Made by a program: the position numbers and the translations under genes. The notes under the pieces are model-generated. The model searched no databases, had not been told where the DNA came from, and saw only the letters and a program-made list of their open reading frames with translations. 64,000 nucleotides of DNA from Catenulispora sp. EB89. GTDB taxonomy: Bacteria > Actinomycetota > Actinomycetes > Streptomycetales > Catenulisporaceae. Below, in pieces: positions 1 through 7,407 of the stretch. The stretch is from assembly GCF_041261445.1 (NCBI RefSeq), contig NZ_JBGCCU010000011.1:186001-250000 (forward strand), given 5' to 3'. Position 1 is the stretch's first letter. Each line of letters starts with the position of its first letter.

Positions 1-110
1 TGCACCACGCCTCGCAGCTGGCCGCCGGCGCCGATCCTGCGACGCGCCGGTACCTGTCCGCGTTGTGGACGTGGCTCGGCGGGCACCGTACCTGGCACGC
101 CGTGACCTGA
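1..110 (+). CDS. C-terminal end of a class I terpene cyclase (partial)
   Basis: Only the last 35 codons of this gene lie in the window, in the frame that starts at base 3 and stops at TGA 108-110. The tail RYLSALWTWLGGHRTWHAVT has the spacing of the C-terminal helix of bacterial terpene cyclases, in which an aromatic W-(I/L)-x-G-x3-W-x3-(S/T) pattern ends the protein. The same pattern (RFVLGARAWLGGCLEWHDSS) ends the 2-methylisoborneol synthase at 1204-2409, so the two proteins appear homologous at their ends. The gene points the same way as the methyltransferase that follows after a 185-bp gap. This suggests, but does not prove, a second cyclase in the same terpenoid locus. The catalytic motifs lie outside the window. 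Confidence 0.45.
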   Translation, partial: HHASQLAAGADPATRRYLSALWTWLGGHRTWHAVT

Positions 111-207
111 CGTCCTCACCCGGCCCCCGGGCCGTTCGTGGCTGCGTCGGCGCGCGCCGAGGCAGCAGCCGGCAGTCGGCCGATGCGGGCCGGTGCGGGG
201 GCGATTC

Positions 208-236
208 TTGAGCTTTCTGTCTGCTGTAGCTGTATC
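208..236 (+). promoter_or_regulatory. possible housekeeping promoter for the 2-MIB genes
   Basis: TTGAGC at 208-213 is followed after 17 bases by TGTATC at 231-236, a fair match to a sigma-70 type promoter, about 60 bases upstream of the methyltransferase start. The surrounding 111-295 gap contains no other gene. A GAAGGGTGG ribosome-binding site precedes the ATG at 296. The promoter call is by eye only. Confidence 0.3.
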
Positions 237-295
237 CGTCCCTGTCCCTACGACGTAGCTGACCTCGCAGTGCCTCTACGAAGGGTGGTTTCGCC

Positions 296-1144
296 ATGGG
301 TTCGCAGTCCGCTGTCACCAGCCGCTATCAGGAGTCTGTCGCCGACTATTGGGACCGGGAGAAGAACCCGGTGAACATCCGCTTAGGCGAGGTGGACGGC
401 ATCTACCACCACCACTACGGTATCGGGGATGTCGACTGGTCGGTGCTGCAGGCCCCGGCCGACGACCGCGAGGGGCGCATCATCGCCGAGATGCACCGGC
501 TGGAGACGGCGCAGGCCGAGTTCCTGCTGGACCAGCTGGGGCCGGTCAGCGCCGAGCAGCGGCTGCTGGACGCCGGGTCGGGCCGGGGCGGGACGTCGCT
601 GATGGCGTCGCTGCGGTTCGGGTGCCGGGTGGACGGGTTGTCGATCTCCGGCAAGCAGGTGGACTTCGCGAACAACCGCGCGGAGCAGATGGGCCTGGCC
701 GGGAAGGTGAACTACCACCTGCGGAACATGCTGGACAACGGGTTCGACGACGGCACGTTCCAGGGGATCTGGAACAACGAGTCCACGATGTACGTCGATC
801 TGGACACGCTGTTCGCCGAGCATGCGCGGTCGCTGGCGCCGGGCGGCCGGTACGTCACCATCACCGGCTGCTTCAACGACGCCTACGGGGCGCTGCCGTC
901 GCGGTCGGTGAGCCAGATCAACGCGCACTACATCTGCGACATCCACCCGCGCTCGGGGTACTTCGCGGCGATGGTCGCCAACGGGCTGGTGCCGATCAGC
1001 GTGGTGGATCTGACGGCGGCGACGATCCCGTACTGGGAGCTGCGGCAGCAGTCGAACGTGACCACCGGGATCGAGGAGGCGTTCCTGACCGCGTACAAGG
1101 AGGGCAGCTTCCACTACCTGATGATCGCCGCCGACAAGGTCTGA
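296..1144 (+). CDS. geranyl diphosphate 2-C-methyltransferase
   Basis: SAM-dependent enzyme that methylates C2 of geranyl diphosphate to give 2-methyl-GPP, the C11 precursor of the earthy odorant 2-methylisoborneol. The 282-residue length is normal for the family. The N-terminal stretch EKNPVNIRLGEVDGIYHHHY and the glycine-rich SAM loop LLDAGSGRGG near residue 97 are as expected for GPP C-methyltransferases, which resemble the sterol/cyclopropane methyltransferases. The ATG at 296 has a good upstream GAAGGGTGG. It is followed 59 bases later by the 2-MIB synthase gene, the standard two-gene arrangement for 2-MIB in actinomycetes. The cyclic-nucleotide-binding protein gene often found with 2-MIB genes is not visible here; a terpene-cyclase tail lies upstream instead. 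Confidence 0.93.
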   Translation: MGSQSAVTSRYQESVADYWDREKNPVNIRLGEVDGIYHHHYGIGDVDWSVLQAPADDREGRIIAEMHRLETAQAEFLLDQLGPVSAEQRLLDAGSGRGGTSLMASLRFGCRVDGLSISGKQVDFANNRAEQMGLAGKVNYHLRNMLDNGFDDGTFQGIWNNESTMYVDLDTLFAEHARSLAPGGRYVTITGCFNDAYGALPSRSVSQINAHYICDIHPRSGYFAAMVANGLVPISVVDLTAATIPYWELRQQSNVTTGIEEAFLTAYKEGSFHYLMIAADKV

Positions 1145-1203
1145 TCCCGTCTGATCCCGACTGGTCTGATCCGCCGATCCTCGAGCACGCGGGGAGTTAC
1201 GCC

Positions 1204-2409
1204 ATGACCCTGATCGCCGACACCGGGTTGGTTTCCGGCGGTGTGCTGCCGGGCCTGGCCGCGCTGGCCGGGCCGCCTCCGGCGCGGCCGCCGTGGGAGG
1301 CCGGGCTGCCCGGCGCCGGCGGTGTGCCCGGCGCCGAGGGCGTCTCGGAGCACTGGCACCGGGACGACGTGGACCCGGGGCCGGAGAGCCTGCTGCGTCC
1401 GCCGCAGCATCCCGAGCGGCTGGCGCCCGCGCCGATTCCGCTGCGGCCCTGGGGCGACGGCTCGCACTCCCCGCTGTACTGCCCGGCGACGGCCCGCATC
1501 GACGAGGCCCTGGCCACCGACGTCAACAACCGTCTGGTGGCCTGGGCCGAGCGGATCGGGCTGCACGCCGGGCACCTGGAGGAGTTCGCCAAGACCGGCT
1601 TCGGCCGGCTGATCACCCTGGCGCACCCGGAGTGCGACGACCCGGACCTGCTGCTGGTCTCCGCGCAGATGAACGCCGCCTGGTGGGCCTCCGACGACTA
1701 CTACGCCGACGAGACCGACCTCGGCGCGGTGGCCGAAGCACTGCCGGGGCGCCTGGCACTGGTGTCCTCGGCCCTGGACCCGCCGCCGCCGGCCGGGGAG
1801 TTCAGCGCCCCGCTGCGCGAGGCGGTGGTGTCCGACCCGGTGCTGGTGTCGCTGCGCTCGGCGCTGGCACACGTCACCCGCCACGCCTCGGCGGCGCAGG
1901 TGATGCGGGTCCGGCACACCACGCACCAGATGTACGTGTCCTGGAACGCCTACAACGCCTGGCGGCACGCAGGCCTCACGCCGGAGGCGTGGCGGTACCT
2001 GGCCGCGCGCCAGCACGACAGCTTCTACACCTCGATGATCCTCATCGACGTCGTCGGCGGCTACGAACTGCCCGCCGAGCTGTTCGCCAACCCGCTGTTC
2101 CACCGCGCCCTGACCCAGGCCGGCACCGCCGCGGTACTGGTGAACGACCTGGCCTCGGCCGAACGCGAAGCCGGCGAGGACCCGGACTGCAACCTGGTAC
2201 TGCTGCTGGCCGCCGAACGCGACATCTCCATCGCCGAGGCCACCGAAGAAGTGGTGGCGCTGCACAACGACATCGTCCGCGGCTTCGAGGCGAGCCGTGC
2301 GGCACTGGCGGCGCTGCCGTCGCCGGAGCTGCAGCGGTTCGTGCTCGGGGCGCGGGCTTGGCTGGGCGGGTGTCTGGAGTGGCACGACAGTTCTTCGCGG
2401 TACAAGTAG
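1204..2409 (+). CDS. 2-methylisoborneol synthase
   Basis: Class I terpene cyclase of 401 residues that ionises 2-methyl-GPP and cyclises it to 2-methylisoborneol. It has the long Pro/Gly/Ala-rich N-terminal extension (residues 1-95) characteristic of 2-MIB synthases. The Mg-binding aspartate motif DDYYADE is at residues 164-170 and the NSE/DTE-type motif NDLASAERE at 314-322, followed by the C-terminal RY. The ATG at 1204 is preceded by GGGGAG; longer open frames upstream overlap the methyltransferase and are not used. It is co-directional with the GPP methyltransferase and probably on one transcript, ended by the hairpin at 2503-2543. The aspartate motif has Ala where many homologues carry other residues, which should not affect metal binding. 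Confidence 0.93.
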   Translation: MTLIADTGLVSGGVLPGLAALAGPPPARPPWEAGLPGAGGVPGAEGVSEHWHRDDVDPGPESLLRPPQHPERLAPAPIPLRPWGDGSHSPLYCPATARIDEALATDVNNRLVAWAERIGLHAGHLEEFAKTGFGRLITLAHPECDDPDLLLVSAQMNAAWWASDDYYADETDLGAVAEALPGRLALVSSALDPPPPAGEFSAPLREAVVSDPVLVSLRSALAHVTRHASAAQVMRVRHTTHQMYVSWNAYNAWRHAGLTPEAWRYLAARQHDSFYTSMILIDVVGGYELPAELFANPLFHRALTQAGTAAVLVNDLASAEREAGEDPDCNLVLLLAAERDISIAEATEEVVALHNDIVRGFEASRAALAALPSPELQRFVLGARAWLGGCLEWHDSSSRYK

Positions 2410-2502
2410 GCGGTACGAGCGACGAGCGATACGAGCGGTACAAGCGGTCTGTGAAGCCCGCCGGGAGGTTCGGGAACGAGGAGGACCCCACTGGCAGGGA
2501 CG

Positions 2503-2543
2503 GTGTCCGGTCGGCGCGCGCCGACCGGACACCCCTGTTTTTT
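2503..2543. terminator. strong hairpin terminator between convergent genes
   Basis: A perfect 14-bp inverted repeat (2503-2516 with 2519-2532, arms GTGTCCGGTCGGCG) is followed by CCCTG and six T residues (2538-2543). This is an intrinsic terminator for the 2-MIB genes. The stem can also act on the convergent gene at 2572-3135. Confidence 0.85.
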
Positions 2544-2571
2544 GCTGGGCCCAGAGTTGCCACCAGAGTCG

Positions 2572-3135
2572 CTATGCGGCGGGCCACTGGTCGATGACAT
2601 ACAGCCGGATCAGTGCGGCGTGCGACAGGGCGCTGCTGGTGTCGGTGACGTCGCCGTTGACCGTGTAGTCCAGCAGCACGACGTCGCCCTCGCCGGTCGC
2701 GGCGCGTAGTTCGTCGACGAGGTCGGCGACGTTGTGCTCCAGTACCCAACGGTAGGCGGGCAGGAAGATGCGGCGCCGCGCCTGCTCATACGGCAGCAGT
2801 TCCTCGCCGTCGAGGCCGCCGAGTCCGGCGCGGTGGCCCAGTACGGGCCCGTATTTGCGGACGGTCCGCTTCAGCCCGGTCATCGACACCACGTCCAGCT
2901 TCCGGGCGTCGACGTCGTGGTCCTGGAACACTTTCAGCGCCTGCCAGATCCCCTCCACCGACTGTGCGACGGTGCCGCCGCTGAGCGGCACCGGGATGTC
3001 GCCGTGCGGGTAGAACGGGCTCATCCGGACCCACGGCTGCGGCCCTTTCGACGTGACGTCGATGATGCGGGCGCCCGGGTGGGCCGTGGCCAGGGATGTG
3101 GCGGAGCGGCGGCGGCTGGCGACATGGATCGGCAT
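2572..3135 (-). CDS. uncharacterised conserved actinobacterial protein
   Basis: A 187-residue soluble protein with no signal peptide or membrane segment. I recognise it only as an uncharacterised family widespread in actinomycetes (I believe the one catalogued as DUF6939). Typical conserved blocks are MPIHVASRRRS at the N-terminus, SPFYPHGDIPVP near residue 40, SVEGIWQALKVF near 60 and VVLLDYTVNGD near the C-terminus. An in-frame start eight codons upstream is possible, but the family normally begins at MPIH. It faces the 2-MIB operon tail to tail and is the last gene of a minus-strand series whose next member upstream is the phosphatase at 3202-4419. No function can be assigned. Confidence 0.75.
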   Translation of the reverse strand: MPIHVASRRRSATSLATAHPGARIIDVTSKGPQPWVRMSPFYPHGDIPVPLSGGTVAQSVEGIWQALKVFQDHDVDARKLDVVSMTGLKRTVRKYGPVLGHRAGLGGLDGEELLPYEQARRRIFLPAYRWVLEHNVADLVDELRAATGEGDVVLLDYTVNGDVTDTSSALSHAALIRLYVIDQWPAA

Positions 3136-3201
3136 GCGTCCCAGCCTCGCCGACGCCACTGACAGCCGCGGTCCCCCGCCGCTGTCTTGCCGCGCCCGCC
3201 C

Positions 3202-4419
3202 CTAAAGCTCCGCGGCCGGACCCGGCACGTACGGCTTGCGCCGCACCACCAGCAGCGCCACGTCGTCGTCCAGGCGCGCGCCGGCGTGGGCGGCCAGGCC
3301 GGTGAGGATCTGCCGGGTCAGCTCCGCCGGGCTCGTGGCGGGGCGTCCGGTGAGGAAGCCGGGCAGGTCGAAGAAGGTGCCGTTGCGGTCGCGGGCTTCG
3401 GTGGTGCCGTCGGTGTACAGCAGCAGGGTGTCGCCGGGGGCGAAGCGGGCCCATGCCGGTGCCGAGGCGCTGCCGGGCGGGGACGCCAGGTCGAACAGGC
3501 CCAGGGGCGGGCCGGGTTCGGCCGGGGCGAGGGCGGCGACGTGGCCGTCGCGCATCAGCAGCGGCGGCGGGTGGCCGCAGTTCACCACTTCCACGGTGGG
3601 CCGCTCGGGGTCCACCGACAGCAGGACGGCGGTGACGAACTCCTCGGTGCCGGCGGGGCGGCGGGCCAGCATGGCGTGCATGCGGTCGGCGACCCGGGAC
3701 AGGTCCGGTTCGGTGTAGGCGGCTTCGCGGAACACGCCGAGCACGTCGGCGGCGGCTTCGACGGCGGGCAGGCCTTTGCCGCGGACGTCGCCGATGAGCA
3801 GCCGGTCGCCGAAGCGGGTGGACAGCGCCTCGTACAGGTCGCCGCCGATGCGGGCTTCGGCCGCCGCGGCGCGGTAGGCGACAGCGGTGCGGACCTGCGC
3901 CAGCTCCGGCGGCACTTCCCGCAGGACGACGTGCTGCGCGGTCTCGGCGACGCTGCGCACGTTCGCCAGCATCCGCGACTGCCGGCCGACCAGGCCCAGG
4001 CTGACGCAGCTGACCACGGTCACCGCGACGATCGCGCCGCACGCGGCGACCTCCACCTCCCCGGCGACGTGCAGCGAGTACCCGTACAACACCGCGGAGA
4101 CGACGGTGGCGGTGACGGCGGCGGCGATGGTCTGCCACAGCGAGCGGGTCAGCAGCGCCGACAGCGCCGGGGCGACCGACAGCGTGGAGGAGAAGGTGAC
4201 GTCTTTGGGGGTGGCGATGTCGGCCATGACGATGATGGCGATCAGCAGGTACGGCAGCAGCCGCTGCGGCCACGTGGAGTGCGAGGGGGTGACCGTCACC
4301 GGGATGGCGTCGGCGGCCGGGTCGCCGGGCAGGCTGCCCGGTGCCACGGCGATGTCACGCCGGGCAGGCGGGCGGCGGAGCCAAACCATCGTCACGTGTC
4401 CAAGGTGGGTCGGCGGCAC
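3202..4419 (-). CDS. membrane-anchored SpoIIE-type PP2C serine phosphatase
   Basis: Probable Mn/Mg-dependent protein serine/threonine phosphatase of the SpoIIE/RsbU class, which in actinomycetes usually dephosphorylates anti-sigma-factor antagonists. The N-terminal half (about residues 48-145) carries several hydrophobic helices, such as LLPYLLIAIIVMADIA and VTVVSCVSLGLVG. The C-terminal half has the PP2C metal motifs: RIGGDLYEA, IGDVRGKGLPA, NCGHPPPLL, LLLYTDGTTEARD and DDDVALLVV. There is no PAS, GAF or anti-sigma kinase domain, so sensing is probably through the membrane part. The start is uncertain: GTG at 4419 gives 405 residues, and ATG at 4389 is an alternative. No anti-sigma partner is encoded next to it. 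Confidence 0.88.
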   Translation of the reverse strand: MPPTHLGHVTMVWLRRPPARRDIAVAPGSLPGDPAADAIPVTVTPSHSTWPQRLLPYLLIAIIVMADIATPKDVTFSSTLSVAPALSALLTRSLWQTIAAAVTATVVSAVLYGYSLHVAGEVEVAACGAIVAVTVVSCVSLGLVGRQSRMLANVRSVAETAQHVVLREVPPELAQVRTAVAYRAAAAEARIGGDLYEALSTRFGDRLLIGDVRGKGLPAVEAAADVLGVFREAAYTEPDLSRVADRMHAMLARRPAGTEEFVTAVLLSVDPERPTVEVVNCGHPPPLLMRDGHVAALAPAEPGPPLGLFDLASPPGSASAPAWARFAPGDTLLLYTDGTTEARDRNGTFFDLPGFLTGRPATSPAELTRQILTGLAAHAGARLDDDVALLVVRRKPYVPGPAAEL

Positions 4420-4695
4420 GGCGTCGGGCGCGGGTGCCGCGGTGGGGTCGGCGGTCGGATTCGTCGGATCGGGTCAGGTCGGGGGCGCGGTTGGGGGTGC
4501 GGTCGGGAGCGGTGTCGGGAGTGGGGCAGGCGGTTCGGTCAGGGCCGCTGTCGGGGCTGCGGTCGGTGCGATCAGCGGATCACGGCCCGGGCCGGCGCGG
4601 CCTGCTGAGCTGCGCCGAACGCGCGACCCGGGCGGTCCGGGCGGCGCAGGCGGTCCGGGCTTCCCGGGCGGCCGTGCCGGTGTCATCCGGCGGCC
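4420..4695. repeat. low-complexity G/C-rich imperfect repeat spacer
   Basis: This gap between two minus-strand genes consists largely of imperfect short repeats of the type GGTGCGGTCGGGAGC and GGTCGGGGCTGCGGTC. The minus strand can be read as Pro-Thr-Ala repeats (PTAAPTA), but start context, length and codon pattern do not support a gene. I see no promoter that stands out. Confidence 0.5.
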
Positions 4696-5502
4696 TCACA
4701 GGTCGAGGTCCACCACCACCGGCGCGTGGTCCGAGGCTCCCTTGCCTTTGCGTTCCTCCCGGTCGACGAAGGAGTCGGTGACTTTCCCGACGAACGCCGG
4801 GTTGCCGAACACCAGGTCGATGCGCATGCCGTTGTTCTTCGGGAACGCCAGCTGCCGGTAGTCCCAGTACGTGTACGGCTTGTCGTACTTCAACGCCCGC
4901 GGCAGCACCTCGGCTAGGCCTTGGGCCTGCAGGTCGGCGAGCTTGGCGCGCTCGGCGGGGGTAACGTGCGTGGATTCGGTGAACAGCGACATGTCCCACA
5001 CGTCGGCATCGGTCGGGGCGATGTTGAAGTCGCCCAGGACCGCGTAGGGCTGCTCGGCGCGCGCCGGTTCGGCCACGGCGGCGGTGAGGGAGTCCAGCCA
5101 GGCGAGTTTGTAGTCGAAATGCGGGTGGCCGAGCTCGCGGCCGTTGGGCACGTAGACGCTGGTGACGCGGACGCCGCCGCAGGTCGCGGTCAGGGCGCGC
5201 GGCTCCAGGCCGCCTTCGAACTCCGGCAGGCCCGGCCAGCCGCGCTGCACGTCGCTGATCTCGGCCTTCGACAGGATCGCCACGCCGTTCCAGCGGCCGG
5301 TGCCCCAGGTCGCGGCGTGGTAGCCGAGGTCGGCGACCTGCGCGGTGGGGAACGCCTCGTCGGTGCTTTTCAACTCCTGCAGACACAGCACGTCCGGTTT
5401 GGCCGTACCCAGCCAGCCGGTCAGACGGTCCACCCGAGCCGTCACCGAGTTCACGTTCCACGTCGCCACCCGCAGCACCATGCCGGACAGCTTATGGGTC
5501 AC
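4696..5502 (-). CDS. xth: exodeoxyribonuclease III
   Basis: Exonuclease III / AP endonuclease of the EEP (exonuclease-endonuclease-phosphatase) fold, acting in base-excision repair of abasic and 3'-blocked DNA ends. Family motifs are in order: ATWNVNSV at the N-terminus, LQELKSTDEAFP (metal-binding Glu), GDFNIAPTDADVWD (catalytic Asp/Asn), RIDLVFGN, and the C-terminal SDHAPVVVDLDL (catalytic Asp-His). The 268-residue length is normal. The GTG at 5502 overlaps the TGA of the upstream DinB-like gene (GTGA), implying translational coupling; the ATG at 5481, seven codons in, is an alternative start that directly precedes the conserved N-terminus. Confidence 0.93.
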   Translation of the reverse strand: MTHKLSGMVLRVATWNVNSVTARVDRLTGWLGTAKPDVLCLQELKSTDEAFPTAQVADLGYHAATWGTGRWNGVAILSKAEISDVQRGWPGLPEFEGGLEPRALTATCGGVRVTSVYVPNGRELGHPHFDYKLAWLDSLTAAVAEPARAEQPYAVLGDFNIAPTDADVWDMSLFTESTHVTPAERAKLADLQAQGLAEVLPRALKYDKPYTYWDYRQLAFPKNNGMRIDLVFGNPAFVGKVTDSFVDREERKGKGASDHAPVVVDLDL

Positions 5503-6131
5503 AGCCCGAACTTCGCGCTCCGCACTGCCGCGACGGCATGTTCGGGGCCGTCCATCTCCACCACCGAGTGCGCCTGCCGCCCCGACATGAACATCACCAG
5601 CTCGCCGGGCTCACCGGTGACGGTGACCACCGGCGCGCCCTTGTGCGCGACCGCGGTCTGCCCGTCGGGCCGGCGCAGCACCAGCCCGGCCGGCGCCCGC
5701 CGCCCGGACAGCCGCGCCATGCCGGCGGCGCGTTTCCACAGCACTTCGGTGAGGTCCGCCTCGATCCGGCGCGGCTCCCATCCGGGCTTGGCGCGGCGCA
5801 CGTCTTCACAGTGCACGAAGAACTCCACGACGTTCGCGGCCTCGTCGACCGGCGCCAGCCCGAACAGCGAGCGCCGCGAAGGTCCTTCGGCGACCATCTG
5901 GAGCAGCTCGGTCCAGGGCCGCGCGGCGAACTCGGCCTGGACCCGGGCCAGGCGCGGCGCGAGAGCTTTGACCATGATGCCGCCGGCGGCGTCGACCCGC
6001 CGCTCCCGCACCACGACGTGCGCCGCCAGGTCCCGCGTGGTCCAGCCTTCGCACAGCGTGGGGGCCTCGGGGCCGGCTTCGGTGAGGGCTTGGGCGAGGT
6101 GGGCGCGTTCGGCGCGTGCGTGGGTTGCCAT
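5499..6131 (-). CDS. TIGR03085-type metal-binding protein (DinB/mycothiol isomerase fold)
   Basis: A 210-residue protein of the DinB / mycothiol-dependent maleylpyruvate isomerase superfamily, four-helix-bundle proteins that usually bind a divalent metal through three His residues. The N-terminal ERAHLAQALTEAGPEAPTLC and EGWTTRDLAAHVVVRERR are the family signature, with His in AAHVV and in FFVHCEDVRR. It matches the actinobacterial subfamily TIGR03085. The specific substrate is unknown; members are thought to act with mycothiol. It is the first gene of a coupled pair with exonuclease III. ATG at 6131 is the likely start. Confidence 0.85.
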   Translation of the reverse strand: MATHARAERAHLAQALTEAGPEAPTLCEGWTTRDLAAHVVVRERRVDAAGGIMVKALAPRLARVQAEFAARPWTELLQMVAEGPSRRSLFGLAPVDEAANVVEFFVHCEDVRRAKPGWEPRRIEADLTEVLWKRAAGMARLSGRRAPAGLVLRRPDGQTAVAHKGAPVVTVTGEPGELVMFMSGRQAHSVVEMDGPEHAVAAVRSAKFGL

Positions 6132-6229
6132 GAGGCCAGGGTAGGCGGCTTTGGCGCTTGGGCGGAGGGCTGCGGGCAGGCCGCACGGTGCCGGCCGGTG
6201 ACGGGGGACCTGCAGTGTCGTGATCCGCT

Positions 6230-7336
6230 GTGGTAGAACGAATCAGAACTCGGACACAGGCGGGGGACGATCAGCCCGGCATCGCCACCGCCGCGCAGTG
6301 TGCCCGCTGGCTCGAGAAACACGCCGCGCCGGTACGGCATCAGATCGAACACCGCTGGGCCCTGGGCAACGGCTTCGTCACCCGCAGTAGCGTCGAATCC
6401 CCTGCCGAACTGGCCGAAGCCACCGCGGTGCTGCTTGCCGCCCCCGCCGCCCCCGCCACCAGCGAAACCGTCGCGCTGTTCGCGGCGCTCTACCACGCGG
6501 GCAAACTGCGGGCCAACCGTGCCTTCGACGCGCTGCGCATGTTCCTGGACGCCTCGCCGCTGTTGGAAGCCGCCGGCGCGCGTCGCGACGATCCGGCGGT
6601 GATCGCGCTGCGGTCGCTGGCGGCGTTCGGCAGCCGTGCCATGACCACTGATTACGCGATCCGGCTGCTGGATGTGGCGTGGAGCGCGCCGGAGCGGACT
6701 CGTGAAGTGGTGGACGTGTGTGTGCAGGGCATATCGGATGCCGTGCCGTTCGCGGGTCAGGGCGTGTTGTTGACCGAACGTGCGTCGGAGGCCGTCGCCG
6801 CCTATCAGGCCGAGCGTGATCACATTTTCCGCTATCGCCTGGCGTGCGGGCTTCATCTGTGTCATCGCCCCGACGAGGCGCTGGTCGCGATCGATGAGGC
6901 CCTGAGCCTGCTGCCGGCGATCGGTGGCCGGGTCAGTCACGAGCTGCTTCAGCAGCAGTACCTCACCAAACGCGAGGCCATCTTGGAAGGCCGGCTGCGT
7001 GCGCAGTGGTCGGCTGAGCAGCGAAGCCGGTGGGAGGATCAGGAGCGGGCCAACGCCGCGATCCAGAGCACGTTGCAGTCCTCGACGGTGCGGGCGGTGG
7101 AACTGGTCGCGATCTTCACCGCCGCCATCGCCTTCGCTGTCGGTTCGTTGCAGGTCACGCTCAACGGCAATCTCCATTTGCGGGACCGGATCTGGCTGGT
7201 CGTCGCGCTCGGTGTCGGTCTTGCGGTGTTCGCGCTGCTCACCATCGGCGGCACGTGGTTTCTCACGAGTCGGCCGTCTGGTTCGTCACACCGTGATCTC
7301 TCACGCCGTGCTCACGGCCCTGATGTCGGCCAGTAG
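6230..7336 (+). CDS. unknown protein: helical N-terminal domain plus two C-terminal membrane helices
   Basis: I do not recognise this 368-residue protein. Residues 1-270 are Ala/Leu/Glu-rich and predicted helical, with TPR-like helix pairs (for example ACGLHLCHRPDEALVAIDEA near 207-226). They are followed by a charged helix (QWSAEQRSRWEDQERANAAI) and two hydrophobic segments near residues 287-305 and 319-345. This arrangement would place a large cytosolic helical domain on the membrane through a C-terminal hairpin. The start is weak: GTG at 6230 has no ribosome-binding site, and the true start could lie some codons downstream. Codon choice is slightly less G/C-biased than its neighbours, hinting at transfer. 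It stands alone between a divergent DinB-like gene and the CFA-like gene. Confidence 0.6.
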   Translation: MVERIRTRTQAGDDQPGIATAAQCARWLEKHAAPVRHQIEHRWALGNGFVTRSSVESPAELAEATAVLLAAPAAPATSETVALFAALYHAGKLRANRAFDALRMFLDASPLLEAAGARRDDPAVIALRSLAAFGSRAMTTDYAIRLLDVAWSAPERTREVVDVCVQGISDAVPFAGQGVLLTERASEAVAAYQAERDHIFRYRLACGLHLCHRPDEALVAIDEALSLLPAIGGRVSHELLQQQYLTKREAILEGRLRAQWSAEQRSRWEDQERANAAIQSTLQSSTVRAVELVAIFTAAIAFAVGSLQVTLNGNLHLRDRIWLVVALGVGLAVFALLTIGGTWFLTSRPSGSSHRDLSRRAHGPDVGQ

Positions 7337-7390
7337 CCGACGAGATTCCGCAAAGGGTGGCGCGGCTGTAGCGCTTTGGCGGGTATTACG

Positions 7391-7407
7391 ATGCAAAATA
7401 GTTGCAT
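7391..7407. promoter_or_regulatory. palindromic operator over the start codon of the CFA-like gene
   Basis: ATGCAA-AATAG-TTGCAT is a perfect 6-bp inverted repeat with a 5-bp spacer; its right arm overlaps the start codon at 7406. The spacing and composition resemble MarR-family operators. A nearby TATTAC at 7384-7389 could be a -10 box. No MarR gene is adjacent, so the regulator is unknown. Confidence 0.45.
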
